DNA of 64,000 nt from Favolaschia claudopus (Eukaryota > Basidiomycota > Agaricomycetes > Agaricales > Mycenaceae), in NCBI GenBank assembly GCA_037176885.1, contig JAWWNJ010000005.1, positions 1,302,001 through 1,366,000 of the forward strand. The letters run 5' to 3'. The translations under genes and the position numbers were made by a program. Below the pieces are notes generated by a model, which was not told the origin of the DNA, searched no databases, and saw only the letters and a program-made list of their open reading frames with translations. Position 1 is the first letter of the stretch. Each line of letters opens with the position of its first letter. Below, one piece after another: positions 10,976 through 23,600 of this stretch.

Positions 10976-13123
10976 CTACCTCCTCCTCGTCATCAAAAAA
11001 CACCCCTCATACCCCGGCACCGCCGCAGGCGAAAGCGTATCGCGCCAGCGCCCTGCGAGGTTGCTGTTGATGTTGCCGACGAGGTAGCCGCGGTAGATCC
11101 ATTTGCCTCGGTCGTGGTCGACCTGTGAGCGAGCGAGAGATAAGAAAATGGAGTGGGAAGACGAGGGAGAAAATTTTCGATCGTTGGAGTGGGAGGAAAG
11201 CATATACGCACATATTCTTTACATAAACTGATGAATCCGTCGCATGGTCGGACTTGATTTTCGAAGACGAATGAGCTGGACAAGTTGAAAAGAAAATTGG
11301 GGAAAAAAATGCATACCTCGTCCGACGAGGTTGAACTGACCTAAACGACAATTGGTTGGTGAGATTATACAACAAATGAAGAGCTGGTCACATACCCCAA
11401 GCTGAATGTCCCTGCATCAGAAGTAAGATTCAATCTCTAGTTAGTAACCCGAAAACAATACCGAAAGAAAACGCACCTCGCCCATGATGATAATATCTTG
11501 CACCTCCCTGGGCCGCCCCATACCCATCTCGCTCTCCTCCTCCTTACAAACCAGACCCCCCGCAAGCCGATAATACCTCAACTCCCCCGGCCGACTCGGA
11601 TCCATCACCTCCAATCCCTCAGGCGTCTCGGCAATGTGCGCACCAGGGGGGATATACGCCCGAAGTGGGTCGCCTGCAGAGAGCGGGTAGATATCACGGT
11701 CGTCGTCGTCGTCCTGAGATTCAGAAGCATTTATTAGTATCGGACTCGGCATGCGGCCGCCGACTCGGACAAAATGATATTCTCGGAGTTTCCACGTTTG
11801 CCGGTGGCGGACGATGACGCTTTTTTGGAGGATGGGCGGCGGGGCGCCTTGAAGGAGGGCTGCGTAGGCGGTGAATTCAGTGTACTGAAAGGAAAGTTGT
11901 TGTTATATCAGGATGACCGAAAGAAAGATTGATCGAATGACAACACGTACCGTGAATATGCCCTCCCATATGCCTTCAATGCTAAAACAATAATGAAGGA
12001 AGGAAGAAAAAGGCGAGTAATCGGAGCTTACCTTCCCGGCCGGAACGACTCCGTCAACCCTCCCTTGTCGAAATCAAGTCTACTCAAACTCAGACACCTC
12101 CCCATCTCATACTCCCATTCGTTGCTCTCAGCTTTCATCGGCAAGTCCAGATGCGAAGCAATGTCGATGAATCTCGCCTTAAGATTGACTAGGGTCAGGA
12201 ACGAGAGTATCGCGGGCGTCGCAAGGGGCGGAGTTTTCAGCTGCATGATTTGTTTATTTTCGTTCTCGGGGGAGATGACGTCGGCGGGACAAGGCGGCGG
12301 CGAGGGAATGAAACTAACCCACGATGGATCTGTCAAGGGGTACTTAATTGGAAAACCGTGGTTAGTGCGGATGTAAAACATGGGAGAGAGTGGAGCGGAG
12401 CGAATTAGAGGGACGTACTTTGTGTGCTCCCAGCGCGTATATCTTCAATACGTTGAGAATGTGCCAAGTCGAGTCGTCTTCTACGGCGTATTCGTCTACG
12501 GGTACGTACGGTCAGGTTCCGTCCTTCGGTAAACACGATAGCAGCTTACCCGGCCGTAGAAGAAACCAAAACAGCCACATGGCGAGAGATGTATGCTCAT
12601 TATGAGGGGGCCAATGTTCCAAGGGAGACGGGAATCTTGGCCGTGCCACGTATTGCTCCTCAAACAAGAAGTCCTTCAGCCAATCCCCAATCCCCGCATA
12701 ATCTCGAAGCTGCTCCTCGTTCTTCCCCGCGTTTTCCAGCATCATCAGATACGCATTAAACAACATCTCTTGCACCACCTCTGCCGTCTCCCTCGCCGAC
12801 GACTCCGTCTTCGCACCGCCGAGCCCACATCTCGAGCGAAATCTGCTCAAAGTCCGGAACCGCCGAATAAGCTCGTGTGCCAAGACACTCGAAGAAGAGT
12901 GGTCGATGAAGCGACGGGAATTTGAGTCAACTACATCGAATTTGTACGCAAAGATCCGACTGTAGAGATAGTGGTTAGAGGCGAAGGAGAGCTGATCGTG
13001 AATTCGCCGATTAGAGGTCAGTAGCGTCACGAGCGTCGAGGGAGGGCCGATGAAGGTTTCCGTGGCGGTGAGGAGGGCAATGCGCTCGAGGATTTCGTGG
13101 GGGACGGTGTCGAGGCGGACCAT
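10976..13123 (-). CDS. F-box-like domain protein (paralogue A)
   Basis: Nine exons on the minus strand: 13123-12550, 12495-12419, 12342-12032, 11981-11951, 11884-11477, 11411-11396, 11340-11317, 11252-11212 and 11122-10976 (542 aa), all junctions in phase. The N-terminus (VPHEILERIALL) matches an F-box start, the Skp1-binding helix region of SCF ubiquitin ligases. The long C-terminal part is a family seen in many Agaricomycetes. Shared landmarks with paralogues B and C are AHKYPLT, WEGIFTYTEFTAYA, DIIIMGE, FNLVGRVR and GYEGCF. This C-terminal part may bind a substrate, but that is inference. It lies head-to-tail with paralogue B, which suggests tandem duplication. A possible extra 32-nt intron in exon 5 was not used because the frame is open without it. 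Confidence 0.8.
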
Positions 13124-13580
13124 GTCCCCGGCGTTGAGATAAGGGAGATGGGGGAAGAGAGGCAGAGCGGCTGCCGCATGTCAAATTGCCGCTGCATGGC
13201 TGCTGACATATGTTTCCTTTTTAATTACGTAATTCTGGCAAAATAAAATCTGGAAGATACAAAAAGATACCTTTACTTTGGATGGGCACCGGCTCCAGCT
13301 GAGAATTCGTAGGAATTCGCTCGAGCATTTGCCGGAAGCGCGATCACATGTGACCGTGCCTCTTCTCCCTGCCTGAGCTTCTCTTTTCACCGGCACGCTT
13401 ATTTTTGGACGTTTGTGTGACTGGTTGAACGTTGAACTTCGATTTCAACTTGGTATGCTTGTGGTCGTCGTCGAACAATTCAAGAGGGATACGGCAATCA
13501 AGTCCATGAAGATGTAAAGCTAATACACGCATCTCACTCTTCAACCTGTTGACATCTACTGATTTTGTTCTAGTGTTTAC
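13124..13580. promoter_or_regulatory. Upstream region of F-box paralogue A
   Basis: About 450 nt between paralogues A and B on the minus strand. It must hold the promoter of A and the 3' UTR of B. The palindrome CACATGTG occurs near 13345. No TATA box was identified with confidence. Confidence 0.3.
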
Positions 13581-15518
13581 TTAGTTCACCTTGCAGAGAC
13601 TGAAGGCAGCTTCCCACTCAGCCACCTCATACCCCTTTGGCAAAGCTCTATATCTACCAACAAAGTTTTGAGGAGACGACACTAGGGGTTCATAATCAGA
13701 CCAATATTCCAACGAACGAGTCAACTCTTACTGTATCCTCGAAATACTGTTGTACCCAAACCAGCGACCTAGTGGTCGAATGAGCACATCGACAGAGGTG
13801 TTCGGGTGACTTACTGATTCACGCTTGAGCACTATCAGTCCGTCGGTCAGTCGCACACGACCCACGAGTTTGAATGCCCCCCAGGCAGAAGCGTAAGGAT
13901 CGTCGGTCTAAGCTGCGGTGTTAGTGGTCTCGATTCAAGAAGGAGAGTGAGAAAAGTTACCTGGCCGGCGATAATAATATCATCGACGGTCTCCTGGCGA
14001 CTCGACTTCCCGCCGGCCTTTCGATAAAACCGCCTCCGCTTGCTATACTCATCTTGGATTTCTATTCCATCCTGCGGAAACGTCAGCGCCCTCCGTCCAG
14101 GATCATATCGATGAGATTATTAGCGAAATGAGACACTCACTTCCTTTTCAACCCACGTAGACGGAAGCTGGCAAGCGTCCACTTGTTTCCCCCGGCCAAC
14201 TTTGTGATCACTTACAACGGGAGCTTCCGCATAGGAAACATACTCTTGCAAAGTGATGTAAAGCGGCTGTCTGCAAAACGTATCCATCGTCTCGGGCGCC
14301 TCGGCGTCGTTCAGCCAATGTCTATAGCTATTCAAACAAGGAACCTGGGAAAATGAATTCATCGTATCGAAACGATAGATAGATAAGAAATGAACAAGAT
14401 GAAAGACATACGATAGATGATCCCTGCCAACGTCCGGTGAGGGATCCCAGAAGATAAGACTCGTCTGAGCGTGGATTCTTGGTAACCAAGTCCCACGGTT
14501 CGAAGCGCGTCCGACAATCGTTAATAAAATGCTCCACATCCTCGCGGCGTGGACCAGTTCTAGGCGCCGTCTGGGCTCTAGAGGACAAATGAACGGGAAA
14601 CATCGGTGTTAAAATGTCCAGACGTGTGAAGTAGCAGAGGATAGAATAAATCGGAGCAGACGGTACATCCACCCTTCTCGAGCCAAAATACGCGACTTCT
14701 CTGGATTGAGGCGGCGACGGCATTGAGTATCCTTCGTGGATCGTACGGCTTATCGTAAGATCCAAGGGAGAATTCGAACCGAAGCACTCCCCTTGAAGGC
14801 TTGCCAACGGATACTTTGGGAGCGGCGAACTCAGCATTAGTAGGCCGCGCCGAAGTAAAAAGGATACATGCACACACCCGAAAGGCTGCCAAAACGTAAG
14901 GCCGTATTCTTTCCATCACCGCGTCGCGTATGGCTGGAGACTCGGCTCTGACAGACGCTTGGAAAGTTTGAGGTAAGTTCCCATTTCGGTCAGAGAACAA
15001 CATGTCAACTTACATTCGGATGACAGCAGCCACATCAGCGCGATAGCCAGAGAGTTGGTATCGTTGACGAGCGGCCAACCGTGATTCTTCTCCGCTCCGT
15101 CGTTTAGTCGTTGTTTGAGGAACAGAAGCAGCAGGGGAGGAAGGCCCGCCCATAGGAGCTGGTCCACGTTCGTTTGCCGGGGTTCTGCAGCCCTCAGCAT
15201 CACGTATGCGACCCATAACGCGTCTGTGAAAGACGCGTGGTCCTTGAAGCACAGTTCGCCGCGTCTGAAGAGCTTGAGAGCCAAAAACCGGCGCTTCATC
15301 TCTGTCTTTGCATGTGCGGGAAGCAGATGTTGCACGTCCAGAGGAACATGAAACTTTTTCGCGAAAAGCAGCGCGTGCATGACGGGTGTGTCGAGCTGCC
15401 GATAGAATGTTTTGCAACACAGAACGAGATTGAACCATTCTTGCGGGGGTCCAATTGGGCCGATTGCATAGAGCAAGACATCGCGAAGGATTTCAGTTGA
15501 AGCAGAGAGCAAAGACAT
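13581..15518 (-). CDS. F-box-like domain protein (paralogue B)
   Basis: Eight exons on the minus strand: 15518-15014, 14957-14878, 14813-14412, 14344-14141, 14071-13961, 13907-13815, 13768-13732 and 13681-13581 (510 aa). The ATG at 15518 is chosen; an upstream in-frame GTG is not used. The N-terminus (STEILRDVLLYAIG) is a divergent F-box-like helix. The remainder parallels paralogue A segment by segment: FRYPLAS versus HKYPLTD, TGRWQGSS versus EGIWEGIF, ETVDDIIIAGQ versus EVQDIIIMGE, and FKLVGRVRLTDG versus FNLVGRVRPCDG. Exon borders also fall at corresponding places. Likely a substrate adaptor of an SCF-type ubiquitin ligase, by the family's F-box only. Its target is unknown. Confidence 0.78.
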
Positions 15519-16962
15519 AACCACGGAGTACCGCAGCCTGTCCTTGTCATCGTTAGGTATAAGTATGCCGGAGTCTCAAATGAACGGCGAGATGCGACGT
15601 CAAAAAGACCAGCCGTAAAGGTGCGCCCCAAAGGAGAGTCTTGTCAGTGATGACCGCTTTTTTGCTGTTACGCTTCACCATATTCGAAAGCGCCAATCGC
15701 TCGGGACCCGGAGGATCAGATGCCTGTCGGAGTTGGGCGGTAACTCCCAGGCCGATGGCCACCTATGGCCACACAATCGCGGGCCTCGGACGACGGACGA
15801 AGAAGGCTATAAGAAGCAACCCACAAATGACGTCGGCGACTGCCATGCGACGGGCCGGATTTTTTTTTCAATGGCTTGGAGGTGAAAACAATGTAGAAAG
15901 CTTAGCTTATTCTTGGCGGCTTGAGGAGAGGTGAACTGGTCAGAAACCAAGGCCATATCTATGTTTGTAACTTTAGCAGGCCCTGACGGGCTGTGTACAA
16001 TACTCCGTCGGCGAATCTGGGCAGGATGCACAAAACGCAAGATAAAGTTGGACCAAAGTTGGACTGGCATGGAGAACAGCCTGCCACGCAGCCCTCAACC
16101 ACCTTCCGTTTTGACGGGCGGAGCTTTGAGTACAAAGATAGAAAAATTAGGACGGCCGCCGCATTCATTAGTGGAGGATACGTAGACGCTGAGGCTGGAC
16201 ACTCTATATCAAATTTTGCATAAGGACATTGGCCGCTAATGAAGGAGCTCAACGTCACCATTGACGGCCAGCCTCGGAAACGGTTGGCACAGCGAGAAAA
16301 GCCGAAGAGAGACCATGCTGACCAGAAGGTAACCCGAGTACGCAGAAAAACTCTGAACGCTCAAGCGGAAATGAAAAACAGAGCATTCAGATGAAAGATG
16401 AAAACCACGCGAGAGAGCCGTGCCGTACCTCAATCCCAGAATGAATCCTGTGTCCAGAAGAGTCAAACGTGCAGTCGCGGGACGGAAACATTCCAAACGT
16501 CGTAAGCTATGAGTACCAGTGAAAGACAACACAAACGCCGCGTTTTCGTCGGAGAATTCGAGATGGTCGTTATTTCGAAAGACTATTCAAAGCTGAAGAA
16601 AGCCGCGCCCGTGTACGGCTCTGTACGGGATGAAAAGATCACCATGGCAGCTTGCCACAAGGTGCATGTCCTCAACTCCAAGGAGGTGCGTTGACTGAGG
16701 CACAGAGCCCGAAATTTGCGTCCGAAAATTTGTGTGGCAGTGGGCGGCGAACTTGCGTTGCTTCAGTGGAAGATATTCCGGGTTTCTGGTAGAATATGGG
16801 CGTCGCACCCACAGCTTGAGTACGTCTTAGTGAAGTAAACAAGGTTAAGAGGTAAATTCGAGCTGGAACCTTATCGATTGAGTGATGAAGCTATTGACCA
16901 CGAAAATTAACAGAGAACAACACCGGCTTTTTCAGTCTGACTCTTTCTTTTCACCTTCATCG
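15519..16962. other. Intergenic region, no gene recognised
   Basis: About 1.4 kb between divergent genes (F-box B and eEF1B-alpha). Frames are short on both strands and no conserved motif was seen. The last 40 nt before 16963 are pyrimidine-rich (TCTTTCTTTTCACC), typical of highly expressed translation genes in fungi. Confidence 0.4.
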
Positions 16963-18048
16963 ATGGCCGACCTCCACAAGCTTGAGCAGCACCTTGCCGC
17001 CAGATCCTACGTCGAAGGGTGAGTATACGTTTAGTACAGCTACGTGATGACCTTGCTATGGTCCGTGTTTCCAAGAAGCGACTAGACATCGCTGCACAAC
17101 TTGAGAATGCCGATAATATTTTTTACCTAGCTTTCTGATTTTTTTTATCGTCAAAAAACATTTGGATCGTCTCTGATGTTCATTTTTCTCATAGGTACAC
17201 CCCCTCCCAGGCCGATGTAACTGTTTTCAAGGCGATCGCATCGGCCCCGAAGCCGGAGGCGAACCCTCACGTTGCCAGGTGGTACACGCACATTCAGTCG
17301 TACACCTCCGAGTTTGACTCCCTGTCTGGCTCGAGCACCGCAGGCCAAGCATTCTTGGGTGGTGGAGCTCCTGCTGCCGCTGCCGCCGCCGGGGGCGACG
17401 ACGACGATGAAGTCGACCTCTTTGGCAGTGACGAAGAGGATGACGCCGAGGCCGAGCGTCTCAAGGCTGAGCGTGTTGCAGAGTACACCAAGAAGAAGGC
17501 CGGAAAGCCCAAGCCTGTTGCCAAGGTCAGTCGAATGACTACTCGAGCCTTCACATTTTTTACGTGCTTTCAGTCTGTCGTCACTCTCGATGTAAAGCCT
17601 TGGGACGACGAGACTGATATGGAGGCTCTGGAGAAGTCTGTCCGGTCCATCGAGAAGGATGGGCTCCTTTGGGGTCTCAGCAAGCTGGTCCCCATCGGCT
17701 ATGGTACGCCGATCCTCTTCTCGAGATTCTTTTAGCTGAGTTGTTGTGATCTTCAGGAATCAGGAAGCTCCAGGCAAGGAACTATATCTCTTTATATGTT
17801 TGCCCGCTCAACCCACCATGATATTCAGATCAACCTTGTCGTCGGTATGTAACGCGATTTTCGTGCAGTCAATTTTCTGATCCACTTTGCGCAGAGGACG
17901 AGAAAGTGTCTCTCGACGAACTCCAGGAGCAGATTTCCGAGTTCGAAGATTACGTCCAGAGCACGGATGTCCAGGCCATGCAGAGTACGTCACCCGGTGT
18001 CTCTAATTTAAGCAATATCTCATCAGCGGTGCCTCGACAGAACTTTGA
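16963..18048 (+). CDS. EFB1: Translation elongation factor eEF1B alpha (EF-1-beta), guanine nucleotide exchange subunit
   Basis: Exons 16963-17018, 17195-17525, 17574-17703, 17757-17773, 17829-17844, 17895-17984 and 18041-18048 (215 aa). The protein begins [19 protein letters not shown] and continues with [14 protein letters not shown] linker rich in Ala/Gly and acidic residues ([17 protein letters not shown]) follows, then the exchange domain ([40 protein letters not shown]) and the expected end DVQAMQKL. The family reloads eEF1A with GTP in the cytosol. The last coding exon is 8 nt and is recovered only by using the more distal acceptor; the nearer one would give a wrong tail. The intron after exon 4 starts with GC (CAG|GCAAGG) and is read as a GC-AG intron. 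Length and motifs are normal for the family. Confidence 0.95.
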
Positions 18049-18768
18049 GCCAAAACATAAATAGTATTGCTGGAGATTGCTTTTGCTCATGTACACAATG
18101 CGTTCCGAATGTGATGATTATCCGTGTACTTGGTCTGGATTGTGATCGGTCTACAGGAAACCCTCGCGCCTTCATCTCCGAAACTCTTCTGACAAAAAGT
18201 CCGTGCAAGGACGGAGATAAGAGTCGCTATTTCGTCTACCTACCGCCCTGGCGGTTTCGAGGATCGTCGGCCCAGGGCATTCATGGCAGGTTTGTGTGGT
18301 GATACCTGTGCGGTTCATGCATGCAGATTCTGCGCCAGGTACCGGTTCCTATTGTACAGACTCGCGTTTGGACGAAGTACGGTGTATTACGAGTACGCGC
18401 TTCCGCTCATTGCCATCATTGGACAAACTTGAAGTATGGGTCCAAGTTCGTTCGCCAGCCAGGTGGTTCTGACCCGTTCGAGTCGTTAAGATAACAACAA
18501 GGTTTCTTGGACCCCCTTCTAGTGTTCTGTTCTCCAGATCTAAGTGGGAAATAGATCCCATTGAAGATCTTGATGCCAGTGCCCCAGCGAACTTCGCCGA
18601 ATTTAGTGCATCCGTAAGCGCGCGGCGAGCTGTTAGCGGTGATCTTTCCAGTCCCCCTCTCGAAACGGACTAACATGTTGTTTCGTGAACACCGGGACTT
18701 TGCGACAGCCTTTAAAATGGTCTTCAATTGGCGGCTCTCTGCTACTCTCAACTCCAAAAACTCCAAGG
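18049..18768. other. Intergenic region
   Basis: About 700 nt holding the 3' UTR of eEF1B-alpha and the upstream region of F-box paralogue C. Frames of up to 145 codons occur on the minus strand, but their sequence is not protein-like. Nothing else was seen. Confidence 0.4.
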
Positions 18769-20655
18769 ATGGTTTCGTTTCTTGAGCGCATTCCTCACGA
18801 CGTCTTGCTCGATATCGCCCTGGCAGGTGCCCTTCCCGGATACGCACCTCCAAACCACCTCCTCGCCCTCCTCGCCACTTCTCGCACCATCTATAATGGT
18901 CTCCACATACATTCTAGTCCGCATTTGCATGCGGCGATCTTCACCCTCAAGTACGGCGGTACTATCGCGTCTCGCCAGCGCACTGCTTCGTCGCTCGCGG
19001 CCGAACTTGTGCTACGATGTCGCGCACTGAATCGCTGTCGACGCCTCGATCTATCTTCCCCTGGGCTCCATCAGGATTTGTGGACGCTTCTTTGGATGAC
19101 TGTGGAGGAAGGTCGGTGTCTTGCGCTTACCGAGGCACGCTTTCCCCAGTTCGTCGTCGAGCTGGCGCAATGTTATTTGAGGGACGATATGATGCCCCCG
19201 GGAAACATCAAAACGGTTATCATCTGGCTACTCTGCCTGGGTCTATCACGACGTATGTGTTCCTTCGAATTTACCCACCGCCCTCATAATTGACCGAATA
19301 ACTACAGAGGATATATTGGTGGAAACTGCAGAGGTCCGGGCCTTGCTGGGCGCATTATTACGTCCCTTCGTTTGCGCGTCGTCTGACGCTGGAGCATCAC
19401 CTTTTAGCTCAAGGTCTCTTTCCCCCGCTGTATCTCTATCCCAGACCGCCGCTCGGGAGGACGTGTATGCTGTACCATCTTCACACGTGGGATCTCAGGA
19501 CCCTGAATTCGAAGACGACACACCAGTAGAGCACTACGGTGCTCATATATATCCGCCGCATCTGCCTTCGCCTTCTGATGCCGCAATAATTCTGATATTC
19601 GCACTGAAAGAGGCGGTGTCCCTCCAAATCCCCCACCATCTTCCCGCAACGCGTGCAATCGCAGCTGCCGAGAATCGTTCGGGGCCGACTGCCGAAGACT
19701 ACACCGCTTTCCAGAGAGCTATAACCCCGTTGTTTACCGATGTTCAAACAACAATGGCAGCTGCTTGCAATTCGGCTGCCACAACTTTAAAATGCTGGGA
19801 CGCTGATCCGTGGATTTCTGAGATCCTAGCGGTTCCTGAGTGTTCTGCCGAACGCGGACTACACAGTTCGATGCCGTTGGCCGGAGCACTCACAGGGATC
19901 TGGGAGGGCTCGATGATGGTTAGTTTCAGATTTGCTTTGCGGCATTTGCCAGGCTCAAATCTGACATATATTTTCAGATCTCCAGCGTTCAATTGGGAGA
20001 CCAGACACCCGCAATGCCCAGTTCGCCCGATTTCCTCTGCCGAACACCAATGCAATGTGAATTTTCGGAATACTATTGTCTCCGCCCACAGGGATACATT
20101 CCAGATTGCTCTGATACACTACTGGTAAGTCATCTATATCATTTACCTATCATTTGCGCTGTAATAATGTACGGTCTAGTACAATTTCGATATCGGGCGC
20201 GACCAACACACGTTGTTCCAAAAATTGACTCCGGACAATTTGCCAACGGATTCGATTGGTACATTCGAACATGTCCTGGTTGGTCAGGTATGTATATCGA
20301 ACTGTTCAGACGGCGTCTTGGTCTTGTTACTTACTGTTTGTAGACTCTGCGGGAGCATGAGGAGGCGTGGGGCCCGTCTGGATTTAGTTTCGCGGGAAGG
20401 GTGTACGACAATGAACTCATTGTGTTCAAGCGGCGACCAGTGCGATGTTCTTCATCTTCCTCCCAGCGACTCTCGTAACTGACACACCTTTAGAAAAACG
20501 GCGAATCGGAGCTCCAAACTGCGGAAACCTGGATATTTCAAGGTCGTTTGCACTATGGAGTGACATTCTCCGGCACATTTCGGTCTTCGTCTGAGAAATC
20601 TTGCGGCGTGCATGGTATTTTCAGCATGAGCAAGCGGCCACGAGTGGCAGAATGA
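18769..20655 (+). CDS. F-box-like domain protein (paralogue C)
   Basis: Exons 18769-19252, 19308-19918, 19978-20124, 20180-20287, 20344-20439 and 20494-20655 (535 aa), all in phase. The N-terminus FLERIPHDVLLDIALAG is a good F-box-like start, and the next stretch (HLLALLATSRTIYNGLH) matches the 'classical leucine then RTI' pattern of paralogue A (TLVTLLTSNRRIHDQL). GALTGIWEGSMM corresponds to the WEG box of the other two. The C-terminal WGPSGFSFAGRVYDNELIVFKR matches their GRVR...DGLIVLKR, and GRLHYGVTFSGTF matches GRYRALPKGYE less closely. It is on the opposite strand from A and B, with eEF1B-alpha between. The region around residues 190-250 is low-complexity. Function beyond possible SCF adaptor is unknown. 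Confidence 0.78.
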
Positions 20656-23600
20656 TATGAATGGATGGTCTGAGGCAGACTGGTCAATTCAGAAGGCTGG
20701 GATAACTTACTTATTTAACGTAGTATCTGTTTCGGCGAGATCCACTAATTCCTAATACATTCTGCTGACCTCTTTCGCCCTTGTCCGAGTTTTCCCTTGC
20801 ACATGTCGAGAAGTTTCGGTGATGGCCGTAGAAGTTGAAGTTGAGGCTGTCTAGATGAAATCCAACACATCATCCTCTTTCCTTCTTGCCGCCGGTGTAG
20901 CGAAAGATGGAAGGGCAATCAGCATGCGCCTCGCATGTCTTGTATATTATGACCTCGATTTCCTGTTCGTCTGAAAATCTTCATACTAGTAAAGCTTGAG
21001 TAAAGCTCTCTTCTGAGAGCCTTCGCCATAAAAAGGTTGGCCATGAAAATATAGGCGAATGTACCCCAACATTTGACGAGTATCTGACGTTGCTTTAAAT
21101 ACGCAACGTCATCTACACACCGAAATCTCCGAGTTAATGGTATTCGGAACAGCTAGCGCACCGTTTGCACCATTGATTAAGTAAATGAGAACAGGGACCA
21201 GTATTAATAGGCAAACCACCGCCGCAGATACGTGAGGAATCGCGGGAGCGGGCATGCAGACATTATGTCGAGACAGTTGAATGCAAAACTGGGGCGTGGC
21301 GTTCCGCGAAACAATTGTGGCGGGCTCGAGGAGCAGAAATAGGCTATTTTTGCCTTCAAGTTGAATGATATACGTCGGATGCTGTCGAACCTTCTTAACA
21401 AAGCTGTATTGGTAACTGTCTTTCCATGATAGTAGGATCCATCGAGGCGTACGATCGACCGGCGGTCCTTTGCAGCTTGTGTGAGACTAGGACCTTTTGT
21501 CAGGTTCTTGGAATGAAGCGGGATCTTTGGCCAATGAGAAAGAGTTGAAGATCGTGTAAAAAAGAAGTCAAGGATTTTGCTCCGACCCAGAAGGAGCGGA
21601 AACGTGGGACTTTATCTCGCGATTGCAGTCAGCACCGGGCAACTTGAAGCTACTAAGCAGTAGGGGCAGCTTTGAATATTCATAGGCCGGATAGAGCGAG
21701 CCATGGAGAGAACTAGAAGAAGCTGTAAGCTCAAAAGCTTCTCGTCAGGTCTCTCGTATACTACTTTTGAATAGCGAGTATGGGCGTTACCGTGCTCTCC
21801 CAGGTAGTGGGAGTGGGAGGCCGAGTCGCCAGAATTATCACCTTCGTGAACAGTGGGAAAGGCCGCCAGTGTCGTGCACTCCATCTAGCGGCGGCAAACT
21901 GAGAAAAAATCGGAATCTGCCCATTACCCTCGATCTCACGAAGCAAGCAAGGTTGTAGTGAGCGCTAACCAGTCCCGAGTGCCGAGCTCGGCCTGAGAGG
22001 AAAATTTTAAACTCCGCGGCGGCTGTGGCAAGTCGATCGAGAACATATCGTAAAAAGCTCCGGCCGTTCATATTTCGAGCGAAAACGAGGCGCGTACCCT
22101 CTCCGAGAAAACACAATGTAGGTCATGTAAGCAACAGCTCGCGAGAGCCTTATCTCGTTTTCCAACCGAATTGTTGGAAGGGTGCCGTTCGTGATCCGTC
22201 CTGATTTCAGATCCCTTATATTTGACATTGGCAGATAAATCATAGAAAACTAGATGTATTCCATGTACACTATTATATATTTAGAATGCGTCCAGACATG
22301 CAAACTAACCAGTCTGCCACAGGATATCTGGATTTCATTCGATTGGCCGCGCGAACACATCATTATGTGATGATGATGCGTCGCGATCGGAGTTTCAAAG
22401 TTTTGCTCCCACAGTTCAACCTGTTTAAGTTCAAACCTTCAAGACTCTGTGGCAGTTCATTAACGTTCATTGACCGAGTTGATGACCGAGAGCCCTGAAT
22501 TAATCGAGTTAAAGCTTTAGTCGCCGGACGGATTCACTTGCAGCAACAGAGGCGAACAGAAACCAGTTCTACTTACTAGTTCTGGCTCACACGAGACTTT
22601 CGTGTGAGTACAATCCGAACAAAAATTTCAGGCCGTAATGGAGGATGTACTTTTCCACTATGCTTTATCAAGCATTCAACGTGGGAGGACTCAATTTCTT
22701 CCCTTTAGGAGCGAAACACTGAATGTGGTGAGTTTTTCGCACGAAAGCGCACAACGTATATGAAACAAAAACCACATTTTAGCACCCGGCTCCTTCGTCC
22801 TTGAAAGTTGGTTTCCGGAGCCTGCTGTCAGAAATTGCAGAGCAAACAAACGAAGTTAGACTGGATTTGGAGTTTCAGGCAAGGAGCGTGATTGGTCAAG
22901 TCAAATTCGCCACCCTCCTCGGGTAAATGACTGGTTCCCGAATCGTTTTGATTCAGTGCATCCGGGGCTCGCGCCTTTGCGACCATGAATTGATCTGAAA
23001 CGAGATAGTTTCAACAGGTGCAGCGGTCGTGGTCAACTGTGGAGTGGGAAATGGTTGGAAGACCGAACCTCAAAGAACTTGGATGTCTGGAATCAGTTGC
23101 TCACAACTTTGATCGCTGTGGGCGCACGAACTTCTCGGCGGAATCCGAAGAAGCCTGTGGGTGCGCATTTACTAGATGTTTTGCCACGCGCGATGACTTA
23201 AAGCTAAACATACCAGATACGAGTTTCTCCCGCGATACATAAGTACAACGTGAACGCTGATCGCAATATGCCGCGCAGGAGCTGTAGCGATACCAAATTT
23301 ACCCCTACCCCGACATTGAGGCTTCAGCATGTGTAAATAATTTGAATCTGAGATGCCGTCAAATTTCCGGCTACTCATCTAGTTTTGAAAACCGTCAGCT
23401 GTTCCAGAATGACGATGAACGATGTCTCGAACGTGCTTCGCCACGCGAAGGCATTGAGCACTTATCTATTGGTGAAGGTTCAAGTCGCGAGCAAGTCGTG
23501 GGTACAGAAAAGAAGAGAAAATGAGGAGAGTCAAGAATGCAAAGTGTCCCTAAATGAGTTGGGACCCGAATCGAAACGGGCAGGCAGATTCAACGGCTGA

